Assembly (NCBI RefSeq): GCF_031157275.1
Contig: NZ_JAVIFW010000006.1
Coordinates: 366,600 to 430,599, forward strand
DNA length: 64,000 bases
Direction: 5' to 3'
Origin: Streptomyces sp. LHD-70
GTDB lineage: Bacteria; Actinomycetota; Actinomycetes; Streptomycetales; Streptomycetaceae
Part shown: positions 8,849 through 21,538 of the stretch, piece after piece
Layout: the number at the start of each line of letters is the position of its first letter
How positions within the stretch are numbered: the first letter of the stretch is position 1
Position numbers and translations under genes: made by a program
Notes under the pieces: model-generated
The model's input: the letters and a program-made list of their open reading frames with translations, nothing else
What the model was told of the DNA's origin: nothing
Databases searched by the model: none

Positions 8849-9636
8849 CCCCTTCCGCACCCGAACTCGCAGGCCGCACCGCGCTCGTGACCGGTGCGGG
8901 ACAGGGCATCGGCGAAGCTGTGGCCCGTGCGCTCGCCGCGTGCGGCGCCCAGGTCGTGGCCGTCGACCGGGAGGCCGCCGGCGTCAAGGAACTCGCCGAC
9001 GACTACCCCGACGGCCAGGTCGTCGCGCGGGAACTCGACGTCACCATCGCCCCCGCGGTCGACGAGCTCGTCGACGAGGTGGAACGTGTCATCGGCCCGC
9101 TCGACATCCTCGTCAACGTGGCCGGGGTGATGCGCCTCGCGCCCGTCGTCGAACTCACCGACACCGACTGGGCGGAGACCTTCGCGGTCAACGCCACCGG
9201 CGTCTTCCACACCTCGCGCGCCGCCGCCCGCCACATGAGCGGGCGCCGCAAGGGCTGCATCGTCACCGTCGGCTCCAACGCCGCCGGGGTGCCGCGCAGT
9301 TCGATGGCCGCGTACGCCGCGTCGAAGGCCGCCGCGACCATGTTCACCAAATGCCTCGGGCTCGAACTCGCCCGCAGCCAGGTGCGCTGCAACGTGGTCT
9401 CGCCCGGCTCCACCGACACCGCGATGCAGCGCCAGCTGTGGAGCGAGGACGCGGAGGCGTCCGAGCGGCGCGTCATCGACGGCGACCCGGAGGCGTACCG
9501 CGTCGGCATCCCGCTCGGGCGGATCGCCGCTCCCGCGGATGTCGCCGAGGCGGTGGTGTTCTTGGTGTCGGATCGGGCTCGGCACATCACGATGCATGAC
9601 CTTTACGTGGACGGTGGGGCGACGCTTCGGGCCTGA
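8845..9636 (+). CDS. dhbA: 2,3-dihydro-2,3-dihydroxybenzoate dehydrogenase
   Basis: Predicted 263-residue short-chain dehydrogenase (EntA/DhbA family) that oxidises 2,3-dihydro-DHB to 2,3-dihydroxybenzoate with NAD+. It has the nucleotide motif [12 protein letters not shown] (residues ~15-26), the NAG-like NVAGVM, the catalytic Ser in VTVGSNAAG and YAASKAA (YxxxK), plus [18 protein letters not shown] 8845 overlaps the preceding stop (GTGA), implying translational coupling with the receptor gene. Assignment as EntA rather than another SDR rests on the adjacent dhbC, dhbE and dhbB. Confidence 0.92.
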   Translation: MTPSAPELAGRTALVTGAGQGIGEAVARALAACGAQVVAVDREAAGVKELADDYPDGQVVARELDVTIAPAVDELVDEVERVIGPLDILVNVAGVMRLAPVVELTDTDWAETFAVNATGVFHTSRAAARHMSGRRKGCIVTVGSNAAGVPRSSMAAYAASKAAATMFTKCLGLELARSQVRCNVVSPGSTDTAMQRQLWSEDAEASERRVIDGDPEAYRVGIPLGRIAAPADVAEAVVFLVSDRARHITMHDLYVDGGATLRA

Positions 9637-9689
9637 ACTGGTCTTACGTCGGCCGTTCGGTTCGGGTTGACCCCGTTGCCGTCGATCGG

Positions 9690-9772
9690 CCTGCGGCCTC
9701 GTCCTCAAACGCCGGACGGGCTGGATTTTCGGCCTTCGGCCTCGTCCTCAAACCCCGGACGGGTGGATTTCC
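9690..9772. repeat. Tandem pair of dispersed repeats inside the dhb operon
   Basis: Between dhbA and dhbC the module GCCTCGTCCTCAAACGCCGG followed by ACGGGCTGGATTTTC occurs twice in tandem, the second copy slightly diverged. The same module recurs at 12655-12690 and 52931-52960. The 175-base gap holds no ORF of its own. Confidence 0.65.
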
Positions 9773-9811
9773 CGCCCCGCTGTTCACCTCACCCCCCTCA
9801 GGAGCCCCCCC

Positions 9812-10996
9812 GTGACATCCACCCAGGACGTCGCCCCCGCCGTGCCGACGGTCGGCGCCGCGACCGCGTTGCTCGATGCCTATCGGCCCGGCACCCGGTT
9901 CTTCGCCTCGCCGACCCGTACCCTCCTCGCGCACGGCACCCGCGCCCAAGTCCCGCACGACGAAAGGCCGTTGACCGAGCGGGTCGCCGCGACGCTGCGG
10001 GAGCAGCGGGCCGCCGGGGACCCCGTGCCCGTCGTCGTCGGGGCCATCGCCTTCGACCACGAGGAGCTGTCCGCGCTCGCCGTGCCCGAGGCGGTCCGCT
10101 GGGCGCCCGCGCTGCACCGGGACCCGCTGATCGGCGTGCCCGCCGAGGCGCCCGCCGACGCCGAGTGGAACGTGCGCCAGGTGCCGGCGCCCGAGGAGTA
10201 CGCCGACTCCGTCGCCCGTGCCGTGCTGCGCATGCGGGCCGGGGAGTTCAGCAAGGTCGTCCTCGCCCGCACCCTCGAACTCCGTTCGCCGCAGCCGTTG
10301 GACCTCCCCGCGCTGCTGCAGCGCCTGGCCCGCCGCGACCCGTCCGGGTACACCTTCGCGGTGCCGTCCGGGCCCGGCCGTACGCTGCTCGGCGCGAGTC
10401 CCGAACTGCTCGTGTCCCGGCGCGGCGGACAGTTCGTCGCCAACCCGCTCGCCGGGTCCACGCCGCGCAGCACCGACCTCGCCGAGGACGTGCGCCGCGC
10501 CGCCGCGCTCCTTCAGTCGCCGAAGGACCTGCACGAGCACGCCGTCGTCGTGGACGCGGTGCGGGCGGCGCTCGCCCCGTACTGCGACGACCTCGACGTG
10601 CCCGAGCGCCCGACCCTCGTCCGTACGGCCGCGATGTGGCACCTGTCCACCACCGTCACCGGGACCCTGCGCGAACCGGCCGTCTCCGCACTGGAGTTGG
10701 CGTGCGCGCTGCACCCCACCCCGGCCGTGTGCGGTACGCCCACGCCGCTGGCCCGTGAGGTCATCGGGGACCTTGAGCCGTTCGACCGGGGGATGTTCAC
10801 CGGCATGGTCGGCTGGGGCGACGCCGAGGGTGACGGCGAGTGGGTCGTCACCATCCGCTGCGCCGAGGCCGCGCAGGACCGGCTGCGCCTCTACGCGGGC
10901 GCCGGGGTCGTCGCCGACTCCTCGCCCGAGGCCGAGACCGCCGAGACCGGCGCCAAGTTCCGTACCTTCCTGAACGCCGTGGGAGCCGAGCTGTGA
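9812..10996 (+). CDS. dhbC: Isochorismate synthase
   Basis: Predicted 394-residue chorismate-utilising enzyme (EntC/DhbC) converting chorismate to isochorismate, the first committed step to 2,3-DHB. Landmarks are [81 protein letters not shown] and [11 protein letters not shown], and it ends with the Mg2+-binding region around [13 protein letters not shown]. The start GTG 9812 has AGGAG eight bases upstream. The gene overlaps the dhbE start by four bases. Confidence 0.95.
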   Translation: MTSTQDVAPAVPTVGAATALLDAYRPGTRFFASPTRTLLAHGTRAQVPHDERPLTERVAATLREQRAAGDPVPVVVGAIAFDHEELSALAVPEAVRWAPALHRDPLIGVPAEAPADAEWNVRQVPAPEEYADSVARAVLRMRAGEFSKVVLARTLELRSPQPLDLPALLQRLARRDPSGYTFAVPSGPGRTLLGASPELLVSRRGGQFVANPLAGSTPRSTDLAEDVRRAAALLQSPKDLHEHAVVVDAVRAALAPYCDDLDVPERPTLVRTAAMWHLSTTVTGTLREPAVSALELACALHPTPAVCGTPTPLAREVIGDLEPFDRGMFTGMVGWGDAEGDGEWVVTIRCAEAAQDRLRLYAGAGVVADSSPEAETAETGAKFRTFLNAVGAEL

Positions 10997-12633
10997 CCAC
11001 CCCCGTCAGCACCGATGCGCCGACCTGGCCCGAGGAGTTCGCCGAGCGGTACCGCGCGCGCGGCTACTGGCGCGGCGAGACCTTCGGCTCCATGCTCCAC
11101 GAGCGCGCCGCCGCCCACCCCGACCGCGTCGCGATCGTCGACGGCGAGCGCCGCTGGACGTACGGCGAACTCGACCGCCGCGCCGACCGGCTCGCGAACG
11201 GCTTCGCCGCGCGCGGCATCGCCAAGGGCGACCGGGTGGTCGTCCAGCTCCCCAACGTGGCCGAGTTCTTCGAGGTGATCTTCGCGCTGTTCCGGATCGG
11301 CGCCCTGCCGGTCTTCGCGCTGCCCGCACACCGCGAGACGGAGATCCGGTACTTCTGCGAGTTCACCGAGGCCGTCGCGTATGTGGTGCCCGATGTCGTC
11401 GCCGGGTTCGACCACCGTGCGCTCGCCGCCAAGGTGCAGGCCCAAGTGCCCGCCCTGCGCGAGGTGTTCGTGGTCGGCGACCCCGGTGCGGACACGGCGC
11501 ACACCCCGCTCACCGAGGTGGCGCGCGACGACTTCGTGCCGTACGAGGAGCCCGAACCCTCCGAGCTCGCGTTCCTCCAGCTGTCCGGCGGCTCCACCGG
11601 CGTGCCGAAGCTGATCCCGCGCACCCACGACGACTACATGTACTCGCTGTGGGGTTCCAACGAGATCTGCGCCGTCGACGAGAAGTCGGTCTTCCTCGTC
11701 GTGCTGCCCGCCGCGCACAACTTCCCGCTCTCCTCGCCCGGTTCGCTGGGCGTGCTCTACGCGGGCGGGCGCGTCGTCCTGTGCCCGCAGCCCGACCCGG
11801 AGACCGCGTTTCCGATCATCGAGCGGGAGCGCGTCACGATCACCGGACTCGTGCCGCCGCTCGCCCTGGTGTGGACCGATGCAGGGCCGACGGCCCGGTA
11901 CGACCTGTCCAGCCTCGACGTCCTCCTGGTCGGCGGCGCCAAGTTCAGCGAGGAGGCCGCCCGCCGGGTGCGCCCCGCCCTGGACTGCACGCTCCAGCAG
12001 GTCTTCGGGATGGCCGAGGGGCTCGTCAACTACACGCGCCTGGACGACCCGGTGGAGACCATCGTCACCACCCAGGGCCGCCCGATCTCCGCGCACGACG
12101 AGGTCCGCGTCGTGGACGACGAGGACCAGGATCTGGACGTCGGCGAGACCGGGCATCTGCTGACCCGCGGCCCGTACACGATCCGCGGCTACTGGCGTGC
12201 GCCCGAGCACAACAAGCGGTCCTTCACCGAGGACGGCTTCTACCGCACCGGCGACGTCGTACGGATGACGCCCACCGGGCACCTCGTCGTCGAGGGCCGC
12301 GCCAAGGACCAGATCAACCGCGGCGGCGAGAAGGTCGCCCCGGAAGAGGTCGAGAACGTGATCCTCGCCCACCCCGCCGTCCACGACGTCTCCGTCGTCG
12401 CCGTGCCCGACGCGTACCTCGGCGAGCGGACCTGCGCGTACGTCATCCTGCGCGCCGACGCCGAACCCCTGAAGCCCGTCGCGATCAAGAAGTTCGTACG
12501 GGAGCGCGGGCTCGCCGCCTTCAAGGTCCCCGACCGGGTCGAGTTCGTCGACGCGTTCCCCCAGACCGGCATCGGCAAGGTCAGCAAGAAGGGGTTGCGG
12601 GCAGCGGCGACCGGCGACGACCAGGCCCCGTAG
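10993..12633 (+). CDS. dhbE: 2,3-dihydroxybenzoate-AMP ligase
   Basis: Predicted 546-residue stand-alone adenylation enzyme (EntE/DhbE). It activates 2,3-DHB with ATP and loads it on the aryl carrier protein. Motifs include the P-loop [18 protein letters not shown], the substrate-pocket segment [18 protein letters not shown] with the Asn typical of DHB/salicylate ligases, [26 protein letters not shown], and the C-terminal lysine region [15 protein letters not shown] 10993 overlaps the dhbC stop (GTGA). An upstream in-frame extension to 10840 was rejected as antisense-like low-complexity sequence. Confidence 0.95.
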   Translation: MTTPVSTDAPTWPEEFAERYRARGYWRGETFGSMLHERAAAHPDRVAIVDGERRWTYGELDRRADRLANGFAARGIAKGDRVVVQLPNVAEFFEVIFALFRIGALPVFALPAHRETEIRYFCEFTEAVAYVVPDVVAGFDHRALAAKVQAQVPALREVFVVGDPGADTAHTPLTEVARDDFVPYEEPEPSELAFLQLSGGSTGVPKLIPRTHDDYMYSLWGSNEICAVDEKSVFLVVLPAAHNFPLSSPGSLGVLYAGGRVVLCPQPDPETAFPIIERERVTITGLVPPLALVWTDAGPTARYDLSSLDVLLVGGAKFSEEAARRVRPALDCTLQQVFGMAEGLVNYTRLDDPVETIVTTQGRPISAHDEVRVVDDEDQDLDVGETGHLLTRGPYTIRGYWRAPEHNKRSFTEDGFYRTGDVVRMTPTGHLVVEGRAKDQINRGGEKVAPEEVENVILAHPAVHDVSVVAVPDAYLGERTCAYVILRADAEPLKPVAIKKFVRERGLAAFKVPDRVEFVDAFPQTGIGKVSKKGLRAAATGDDQAP

Positions 12634-12654
12634 ACCACCGCACCCCTGTCGCCC

Positions 12655-12690
12655 TCCGGGCTCGTCCTCAAACGCCGGACGGGCTGAATT
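12655..12690. repeat. Dispersed repeat copy between dhbE and dhbB
   Basis: Contains GGGCTCGTCCTCAAACGCCG then GACGGGCTGAATTTG, the same module as at 9690-9772. It is the second copy inside the siderophore operon and sits in the 79-base gap before dhbB. Confidence 0.6.
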
Positions 12691-12712
12691 TGCAACACCG
12701 AAAGGCCATTTC

Positions 12713-13345
12713 ATGGCACTCCCCGCCATCTCCCCGTACCCCATGCCCACCGCGGACGAACTGCCCGCGAACCGCGTGGAGTGGACCGTCGACCCGTCCC
12801 GTGCCGTGCTGCTCGTGCACGACCTGCAGAACTACTTCCTGCGCGCGTTCAAGGAGGACCGGTCGCCGGTCACCGAACTGCTCGCCAACGTAGGGAAGTT
12901 GGCGAGTCAGGCCCGTGCGCTCGGCGTGCCGGTCGTCTACTCCGCGCAGCCCGGCGGCCAGAGCCCGGCCGAGCGCGGGCTCCAGCAGGACTTCTGGGGG
13001 CCGGGGCTGCCGGACGACGCGTCCGCGAAGGCTTTTCCGCCGGCCGTCGCGCCCGAGGACGGCGACACGGTCCTCACCAAGTGGAAGTACAGCGCGTTCG
13101 TCCGCACCGACCTCGCGGAGACGATGCGTGCGCAGGGCCGCGACCAGCTGGTCATCGTCGGCGTGTACGCCCACATCGGCGTGCTGATGTCGGCCTGCGA
13201 CGCCTGGATGCAGGACATCCAGGCCTTCCTCGTCGCCGACGCCGTCGCCGACTTCTCCCGCGCCGACCACGAGATGGCGCTGCGCTGGGCGGCCGCCAAG
13301 TGCGCCGTCGTCACCACGACCGGAACCACCTTCCAGGGGGCCTGA
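12713..13345 (+). CDS. dhbB: Isochorismatase (without carrier domain)
   Basis: Predicted 210-residue isochorismatase (EntB N-terminal domain) hydrolysing isochorismate to 2,3-dihydro-DHB and pyruvate. It has the catalytic Asp in VLLVHDLQNYFL, the conserved GPGLP, VLTKWKYSAF and VIVGVYAHIGVLMSACDAWM. Unlike E. coli EntB and B. subtilis DhbB (~290-310 residues) it ends right after the hydrolase domain; the aryl carrier domain is a separate gene five bases downstream. Confidence 0.94.
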   Translation: MALPAISPYPMPTADELPANRVEWTVDPSRAVLLVHDLQNYFLRAFKEDRSPVTELLANVGKLASQARALGVPVVYSAQPGGQSPAERGLQQDFWGPGLPDDASAKAFPPAVAPEDGDTVLTKWKYSAFVRTDLAETMRAQGRDQLVIVGVYAHIGVLMSACDAWMQDIQAFLVADAVADFSRADHEMALRWAAAKCAVVTTTGTTFQGA

Positions 13346-13350
13346 GCAGC

Positions 13351-13586
13351 ATGGCAACGAGCACACTGACCATCGAGCGGATACGCGCGGATGTCGCCGA
13401 CGCGCTCGGCGAGGACGTCGAGGACATCCCCGTCGACGAGAACCTCGTCGACTACGGCCTCGACTCGGTCCGCATCATGGCCCTCCTGGAGCGCTGGCGC
13501 CGCGACCACGGCGTCGAGGCGACCTTCGTGGACCTCGCCGAACAGCCCGCCGTCGAGGCCTGGGCGCCGCTGCTCGGAGTCACGGC

Positions 13587-13590
<4 letters not shown>
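13351..13590 (+). CDS. Free-standing aryl carrier protein
   Basis: Predicted 79-residue carrier protein homologous to the C-terminal ArCP domain of EntB. The phosphopantetheine site is NLVDYGLDSVRIMALLERWR (Ser at about residue 36), followed by ATFVDLAEQPAVEAW. DhbE should load it with 2,3-DHB, and it should donate to the C domain of the following NRPS. ATG 13351 lies 5 bases after dhbB; its stop overlaps the NRPS ATG (ATGA). Confidence 0.9.
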
Positions 13591-17596
<4,006 letters not shown>

Positions 17597-17600
<4 letters not shown>

Positions 17601-17896
17601 CCGCCGCCGCCGGATCCACCTCCGGACCCGCACCCGGATCCACCTCCGGACCCGCACCCGGATCCACCTCCGGACCCGCACCTGGGCCCGCCTCCGGACC
17701 CGCACCCGGGCCCTTCGACCAGCCTGCGGGGGAGCAGGCCCAGGCCCCCACGCACCTGGTGCTGCGCAACACCCGCGCCGAGCACTCATTGTGGCCCGCC
17801 CACACCCCGGCCCCGGAGGGCTGGCTGGTGGTGCACGGACCCGCCTCGTACGAGGAGTGTGCGGCGGCCATCGAGTGCGCGGCGGTCGCGGCTTGA
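17597..17896 (+). CDS. mbtH: MbtH-like protein with N-terminal repeat extension
   Basis: Predicted 99 residues. The last ~60 are a standard MbtH fold: PFDQPAGEQ, THLVLRNTRAEHSLWPAH, PEGWLVVHGPASYEECAAAI. MbtH proteins bind and activate NRPS A domains. Ahead of it lie about 38 residues made of GSTSGPAP repeats (three perfect copies and degenerate ones), an unusual addition to a family that is normally 60-75 residues. ATG 17597 overlaps the NRPS stop. The extension could be an artefact if translation starts later, but no better start is visible before the MbtH core. Confidence 0.88.
17612..17707 (+). repeat. 24-bp tandem repeat, four units, inside the mbtH homologue
   Basis: Units begin at 17612, 17636, 17660 and 17684, each starting GGATCCACC or GGGCCCGCC and continuing TCCGGACCCGCACC. 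Each unit encodes one GSTSGPAP or GPASGPAP octapeptide in frame. Confidence 0.9.
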
Positions 17897-18615
17897 GCGG
17901 CTTGAGCGGCTTGAGCGGGCCCGCATCGGTGGAGGCCCGGCGGCTGAACGTGCCGCCGGGCCTCCACCGCCCGTCCACGGACGTGGAGTTGTGGCTCGCG
18001 GGCGCGGGCGTCGCGGGGGAGCCCTCCCCGGACGACCTGGCGCTGCTCGACGCCGACGAACAGACCCGCGCCGCCCGCCTGCACCGCCCCGCCGACCGCC
18101 GCCTCTACGTCACGGCGCACGCCCTGCTGCGCCGCCTGCTCGGCACCCGCCTCGACCGCGACCCGGCCGCGCTGCGCTTCGTCCGCGAACCCTGCGCGGG
18201 CTGCGGCGCCCCGCACGGCCGCCCCGCACTGCCGGGCACTCCCCTCCACTTCTCGCTGTCGCACTCGGGGGAGTGCGCCCTGGTCGGCCTCGCGGACCGG
18301 CCTCTCGGCGTCGACCTCGAAGCCCTCGCGGACGACGCCCTCATCGACGACCTCTCCGCGTCCCTGCACCCACGCGAGCACACGGAACTGTCCGCCCTGC
18401 CCCCTGGCCCGCCCCGCACGACGGCGTTCGCCCGCTGCTGGACCCGGAAGGAGGCCTACCTGAAGGGCACAGGCGCGGGCCTCACAGGGGAAGGCCTCCG
18501 GGACAGCCTCGTAGGCACGGGCCCGATCCCGCACCCGCTGCCCGGCTGGGCGCTCACCGACGTGCACCTGCCGGAGGGGTACGCGGGGGCGTGCGCGGTG
18601 CGGCTCACGGCCTGA
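17875..18615 (+). CDS. Sfp/EntD-type 4'-phosphopantetheinyl transferase
   Basis: Predicted ~246 residues. It transfers phosphopantetheine from CoA to the carrier Ser of the ArCP and NRPS. The Mg2+/CoA motifs are present: FSLSHSGECALVGLADRPLG, GVDLEAL (GxDxE) and CWTRKEAYLKGTGAGL (WxxKEAxxK). The start is uncertain. GTG 17875 is used here. Three tandem TTGAGCGGC units follow at 17893, 17902 and 17911, and the first TTG overlaps the mbtH stop as TTGA. It is the last gene of the operon. Confidence 0.9.
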   Translation: MRGGRGLSGLSGLSGPASVEARRLNVPPGLHRPSTDVELWLAGAGVAGEPSPDDLALLDADEQTRAARLHRPADRRLYVTAHALLRRLLGTRLDRDPAALRFVREPCAGCGAPHGRPALPGTPLHFSLSHSGECALVGLADRPLGVDLEALADDALIDDLSASLHPREHTELSALPPGPPRTTAFARCWTRKEAYLKGTGAGLTGEGLRDSLVGTGPIPHPLPGWALTDVHLPEGYAGACAVRLTA

Positions 18616-18623
18616 CGCGCGCT

Positions 18624-18693
18624 GTCACTTCGCAGGGGTCACTTCGCAGGGGTCACTCCGCTGGGGTCACTTCGCTGGGGTCACTGCGCCCGG
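18624..18693. repeat. 14-bp tandem repeat, five units, between convergent genes
   Basis: GTCACTTCGCAGGG at 18624 and 18638, GTCACTCCGCTGGG at 18652, GTCACTTCGCTGGG at 18666 and GTCACTGCGCCCGG at 18680. The esterase stop codon (TGA, complement of 18681-18683) lies in the last unit. Each unit carries a TGA on the minus strand, in a shifting frame. Confidence 0.9.
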
Positions 18694-19952
18694 CCCAGCA
18701 ACCCCACGATCCCGTCGGCCAGCTCCGTCCGCCAGCACAGCCAGTCGTGCCCGCCGTTGAACTCCCGGTACACCGCGTCCTCGTACCCCCGCTCGCGCAG
18801 CGCGTCCCGCAGGCGGCGGCTGCCCGGGACGAGGACCCACTCCTGCTCGCCCGCCGACAGCCAGAAGCGGACCGGAAGGCGCGGCGACTCCCGGACCAGG
18901 TGCGTCACCAGCTCCGACTCGGCCTCGCCCGTGGGCCACCAGAACGACCCCGACTGCGAAAGGGCGTTGCCGAAGCGGTGCGGGGCGCGCAGCGCCGCGT
19001 ACGCCGCCGTCAGGCCGCCGAGGCTCTGGCCCGCGAGGACCGTGCGCGCCGGGTCCGTGGTGAGCGGCAGCAACTCCGCCGCCCAGGGCAGCAGCTCGTC
19101 CGTGAGGAAACCCACGAAGCGGTCGTCGCAGCCCAGTTCGGCCCAGCGCGTGTCCGCGTCGAGTGCCTCGGGGAGCAGCGCCGCGACCGGCGGGATGCGG
19201 CCGTCCGCGATCAGGTTGTCGAGCAGCGTGGCCACGCCGAGCGCAGGCTGCCAGGACTCGCCGTCGAAGAGGACCAGGACCGGAAGGTCTTCTTCCGGGG
19301 CGGTGCGGCCCGGCGGTTCGTAGACCCACACCCGGCGCTCGTTGCCGAGCCGCTCGCTGCGCACCGTGTGCACGCTCACCGCGCCGCACGGCACGTCCGC
19401 CCGCACCCGCCAGTCGTCCCCGCGCGGCGCCTGCGGCAGCTCCACGTACGAGATCGGCTCCGCACCCCAACGCCGTTGCAGGGAACGGGAGTTGAGCGGG
19501 TCGACACGGTGCTGTCCGCGCAGCCACCGCCCGTGCTCGGGCGTGCCGGGCTCGGCCGGTCCCTCGCCCTCGTCCACGCAGAGGCTGTACGTGGCCCGCC
19601 AGTCGTCCCGCATCCGCAGCGACCAGTGCCACACGTCCGTGCCCGGCACCCGCTCCATCCGGTTGACCGCGGGGTCGGACGGGTCCGTGACCTTGTTGGG
19701 CAGCGCGAGCACGGTCCGGGTCGCGGGGGAGCCGCGCCACAGGAACGTCACGACGGAGTGGCCGTCCGCGTCCGGGTCGGGCTCCGCGTCGGGCTCCACG
19801 AGGGGGGTGCCCTCGGCCGTGGCGGCCCGCCAGAACTCCGCCTCGTCCACTTCGCCCGCGGCGAGCGCCGCGACCCGCGCGCTCACGGCCCGCTCCACCG
19901 GGTGCGGCCGCGGGATGCGCGGCGGCCGACTGGGCTTGACGGACTCGGACAT
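18681..19952 (-). CDS. fes: Enterochelin esterase-like ferric-siderophore hydrolase (Fes family)
   Basis: Predicted 423 residues with the two-part Fes architecture. The N-terminal beta-sandwich contains VTFLWRGSPATRTVLALPNK and VWHWSLRMRDDWRATYSL; the C-terminal alpha/beta-hydrolase contains LPVLVLFDGESW, TVLAGQSLGGLTAAYAALRA (GxSxG nucleophile) and EFNGGHDWLCWRTEL (catalytic His). Such enzymes cleave the trilactone of ferric enterobactin in the cytoplasm to free iron, which fits the adjacent serine-code NRPS. ATG 19952 has CGGAGG upstream and an iron box 36 bases before it. Confidence 0.92.
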   Translation of the reverse strand: MSESVKPSRPPRIPRPHPVERAVSARVAALAAGEVDEAEFWRAATAEGTPLVEPDAEPDPDADGHSVVTFLWRGSPATRTVLALPNKVTDPSDPAVNRMERVPGTDVWHWSLRMRDDWRATYSLCVDEGEGPAEPGTPEHGRWLRGQHRVDPLNSRSLQRRWGAEPISYVELPQAPRGDDWRVRADVPCGAVSVHTVRSERLGNERRVWVYEPPGRTAPEEDLPVLVLFDGESWQPALGVATLLDNLIADGRIPPVAALLPEALDADTRWAELGCDDRFVGFLTDELLPWAAELLPLTTDPARTVLAGQSLGGLTAAYAALRAPHRFGNALSQSGSFWWPTGEAESELVTHLVRESPRLPVRFWLSAGEQEWVLVPGSRRLRDALRERGYEDAVYREFNGGHDWLCWRTELADGIVGLLGRAQ

Positions 19953-19987
19953 GGCTCGGCCTCCGGGCGACACAGAACAAGAGAAAG

Positions 19988-20006
19988 TAAGGTTCACCTT
20001 ACCTAC
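19988..20006 (-). promoter_or_regulatory. Iron box upstream of the enterochelin esterase
   Basis: On the minus strand GTAGGTAAGGTGAACCTTA matches TTAGGTTAGGCTAACCTAA at 14 of 19 positions. It lies 36 bases before the esterase ATG, the right place for a DmdR1/IdeR repressor. Confidence 0.7.
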
Positions 20007-20093
20007 CCTTGACCGGGGTTGGGCGATGCCCCCTGCGCCATCCGTACGCGCCCGCCCGTACCGCCCCCGAGCCGGGACCCCGGAGAGACCGCC

Positions 20094-20265
20094 ATGCCCC
20101 GCGCCTCCTGGTCTTCACCCGCACCCGCGACTACCGCCTCGCCTCCGTTCCCGCAGGCGTCACCGCGCCCACCGCACTCGCCGGACAGCACGGCTGCGCC
20201 GTCGACGCCACCGAGGCCCCGGCCGTCTTCGAGGTGGGCTGCCCGCGTGTAGGCGTACGCGTACG
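20094..20265 (+). pseudogene. Remnant of a ThuA-domain (trehalose-utilisation-like) protein
   Basis: A good start (GGAGAG, then ATG 20094) is out of frame with a coding segment from about 20096 that reads PRLLVFTRTRDYRLASVPAG, then ALAGQHGCAVDATEAPAVF. This is the N-terminus of ThuA-like proteins (LVFSRT-x-GYRHxSIPAG, then VDATEDxxxF). Restoring the frame needs one base near the start, and homology ends after about 55 codons of a ~220-codon domain. It then runs in frame into the next gene. Frameshifted and truncated, so probably dead. Confidence 0.6.
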
Positions 20266-20293
20266 CTCAGGCCATGGATGCGACGGTGACGTC

Positions 20294-20965
20294 ATGACGC
20301 AGACAGCCGCGGCCGTGCTCGCCGCCACCACCGCCGAACTCAGCCCGGACCCCGCCCACAACGCCCTCGTCGCCGAGGTCGAGCAGGGCACGGCCCGGCA
20401 GGTCGCGATCAGCACGCTCACCCTGGAGCAGCACCACGTCATCCCCAGCGACCGGCGTGCCTTCGCCCACCTCGCCGAACGCGCCGCCGCCCTCGGTGCC
20501 CCCGCGAGCGCGGCGTTCTTCGCCACCCTCGCGGAGGGTGAGCGGACCGCCGCCGACCACCTGGCCCCGCTCGCCGCGGCCTGCGGCCTCGACGCCGCCG
20601 CGATCGACGCGTACGAACCACTCCCCGGCTGCCAGGCCTACCCCTCCTACGTGGCCCGGCTCGCCCTCACCGGCCGCCCGGCCGAGGTCGTCCTCGCGCT
20701 GAGCGCCAACTTCGCGGCCTGGGGCGACAGTTGCGCCCGCATCGGCCACGGCCTGCGCGGGCACTACGGATACGACGACGACTCCTGCGCCTTCTTCGAC
20801 TTCTTCGCCGCACCGGCACCGGCGCTGAGCGAACAGGCCGAGGCCGCGGTGCAGGAGGGGCTGGACCGGGTGGACTGCCTGGACGTGTCGGCGGCCTGCC
20901 GCTCGGGTCGCCTCCTGCAGAGCTACGAGCGCCTCTTCTGGGACACGCTGGCGGGGCTGGCGTAG
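20294..20965 (+). CDS. TenA/THI-4/PqqC-like family protein
   Basis: Predicted 223-residue all-helical protein resembling the TENA/THI-4 (haem-oxygenase-like) superfamily: VEQGTARQVAISTLTLEQHH, AAFFATLAEGERTAADHLAP, ALTGRPAEVVLALSANFAAW, HGLRGHYGYDD, then a C-terminal LLQSYERLFWDTLAG. TenA proteins hydrolyse thiamin precursors, but many relatives have other roles, and no thiamin gene lies nearby. ATG 20294 lacks a strong ribosome site; the open frame extends upstream into the ThuA remnant. Specific function unknown. Confidence 0.72.
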   Translation: MTQTAAAVLAATTAELSPDPAHNALVAEVEQGTARQVAISTLTLEQHHVIPSDRRAFAHLAERAAALGAPASAAFFATLAEGERTAADHLAPLAAACGLDAAAIDAYEPLPGCQAYPSYVARLALTGRPAEVVLALSANFAAWGDSCARIGHGLRGHYGYDDDSCAFFDFFAAPAPALSEQAEAAVQEGLDRVDCLDVSAACRSGRLLQSYERLFWDTLAGLA

Positions 20966-20989
20966 CCGCGCGCGTCTTCTTCCCCCACC

Positions 20990-21092
20990 CCGCCCCATTT
21001 TGAGCCCCTCCGGCGATTGAGGAGGCCCGTCCGGCAGGCCACGCGGCGCCAGCCGCACATCGACACAGTCGGGAAGGGGCGGGGAGGGGAAG
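20990..21092. repeat. Dispersed intergenic repeat (TCCGGCGATTGAGGAGGCCC and GGGAAGGGGCGGGGAGGGG)
   Basis: The gap between the TenA-like gene and the convergent VOC gene carries GAGCCCCTCCGGCGATTGAG, GAGGCCCGTCCGGC and CGGGAAGGGGCGGGGAGGGG. The same modules in the same order occur at 56058-56176. Confidence 0.65.
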
Positions 21093-21094
21093 AT

Positions 21095-21538
21095 TCAGCG
21101 GCGCGGCTCGCCCCGGTACGGCCCGAAGCACCATTTGTTGCCCTCCGGATCGGTGATCGCGAACTCCCGGTTGCCGTACGGCTGATCCACGATCTCCATC
21201 AGGATCCGCACCCCGGTGCCGGGTGCCGTGAGACGTTCGTACAGCGCGTCGACGTGGTCGGTGACGACGTACGCGCCCAGGGTGCCCGGCTCCAGCGTCC
21301 AGCCGTCCTTCTCCTCCGGGTCGTAGCTGCCGAGCATGATGCCGCCGCCCTCCGGCCAGTCGAGCTGGGCGTGGGCGACCTTCCCGTCGTCCTCGTAGAC
21401 GGCGGTGCGCTCGAAGCCGACGGTGCCGACGAGGAAGTCGATCAGGGCGGGGGCGTCGTGCGCCAGGAGCGTGGGCCACACGGTGGGCGCGGGCCGGGTC
21501 TTCTCGGTGTTCTCTTCGGTGCTCTGTGTGGTGTTCAT
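21095..21538 (-). CDS. VOC (glyoxalase/bleomycin-resistance superfamily) protein
   Basis: Predicted 147-residue single VOC unit pair: PTLLAHDAPALIDFLVGTVG, FERTAVYEDDGKVAHAQLDW, and GNREFAITDPEGNKWCFGPY. The PhnB/YdeM-like layout suggests metal-binding or dioxygenase-like chemistry, but substrate cannot be read. ATG 21538 is fixed by the ATGA overlap with the stop of the AraC gene upstream, so the two are cotranscribed. Confidence 0.85.
   Translation of the reverse strand: MNTTQSTEENTEKTRPAPTVWPTLLAHDAPALIDFLVGTVGFERTAVYEDDGKVAHAQLDWPEGGGIMLGSYDPEEKDGWTLEPGTLGAYVVTDHVDALYERLTAPGTGVRILMEIVDQPYGNREFAITDPEGNKWCFGPYRGEPRR

Noticed and set aside
17612..17707. CRISPR-like array
   Set aside because: Four contiguous 24-bp units without spacers and in coding frame; it is a coding tandem repeat.
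18667..19980. 437-codon alternative minus frame over the esterase
   Set aside because: Rich in Arg/Ala/Gly without hydrolase motifs; the frame ending at 18681 carries GxSxG and the Fes N-domain.
20009..20965. Single 318-codon gene starting at TTG 20009
   Set aside because: Its first part lies over the iron box edge and encodes only a frameshifted ThuA remnant; the TenA-like fold begins at ATG 20294.
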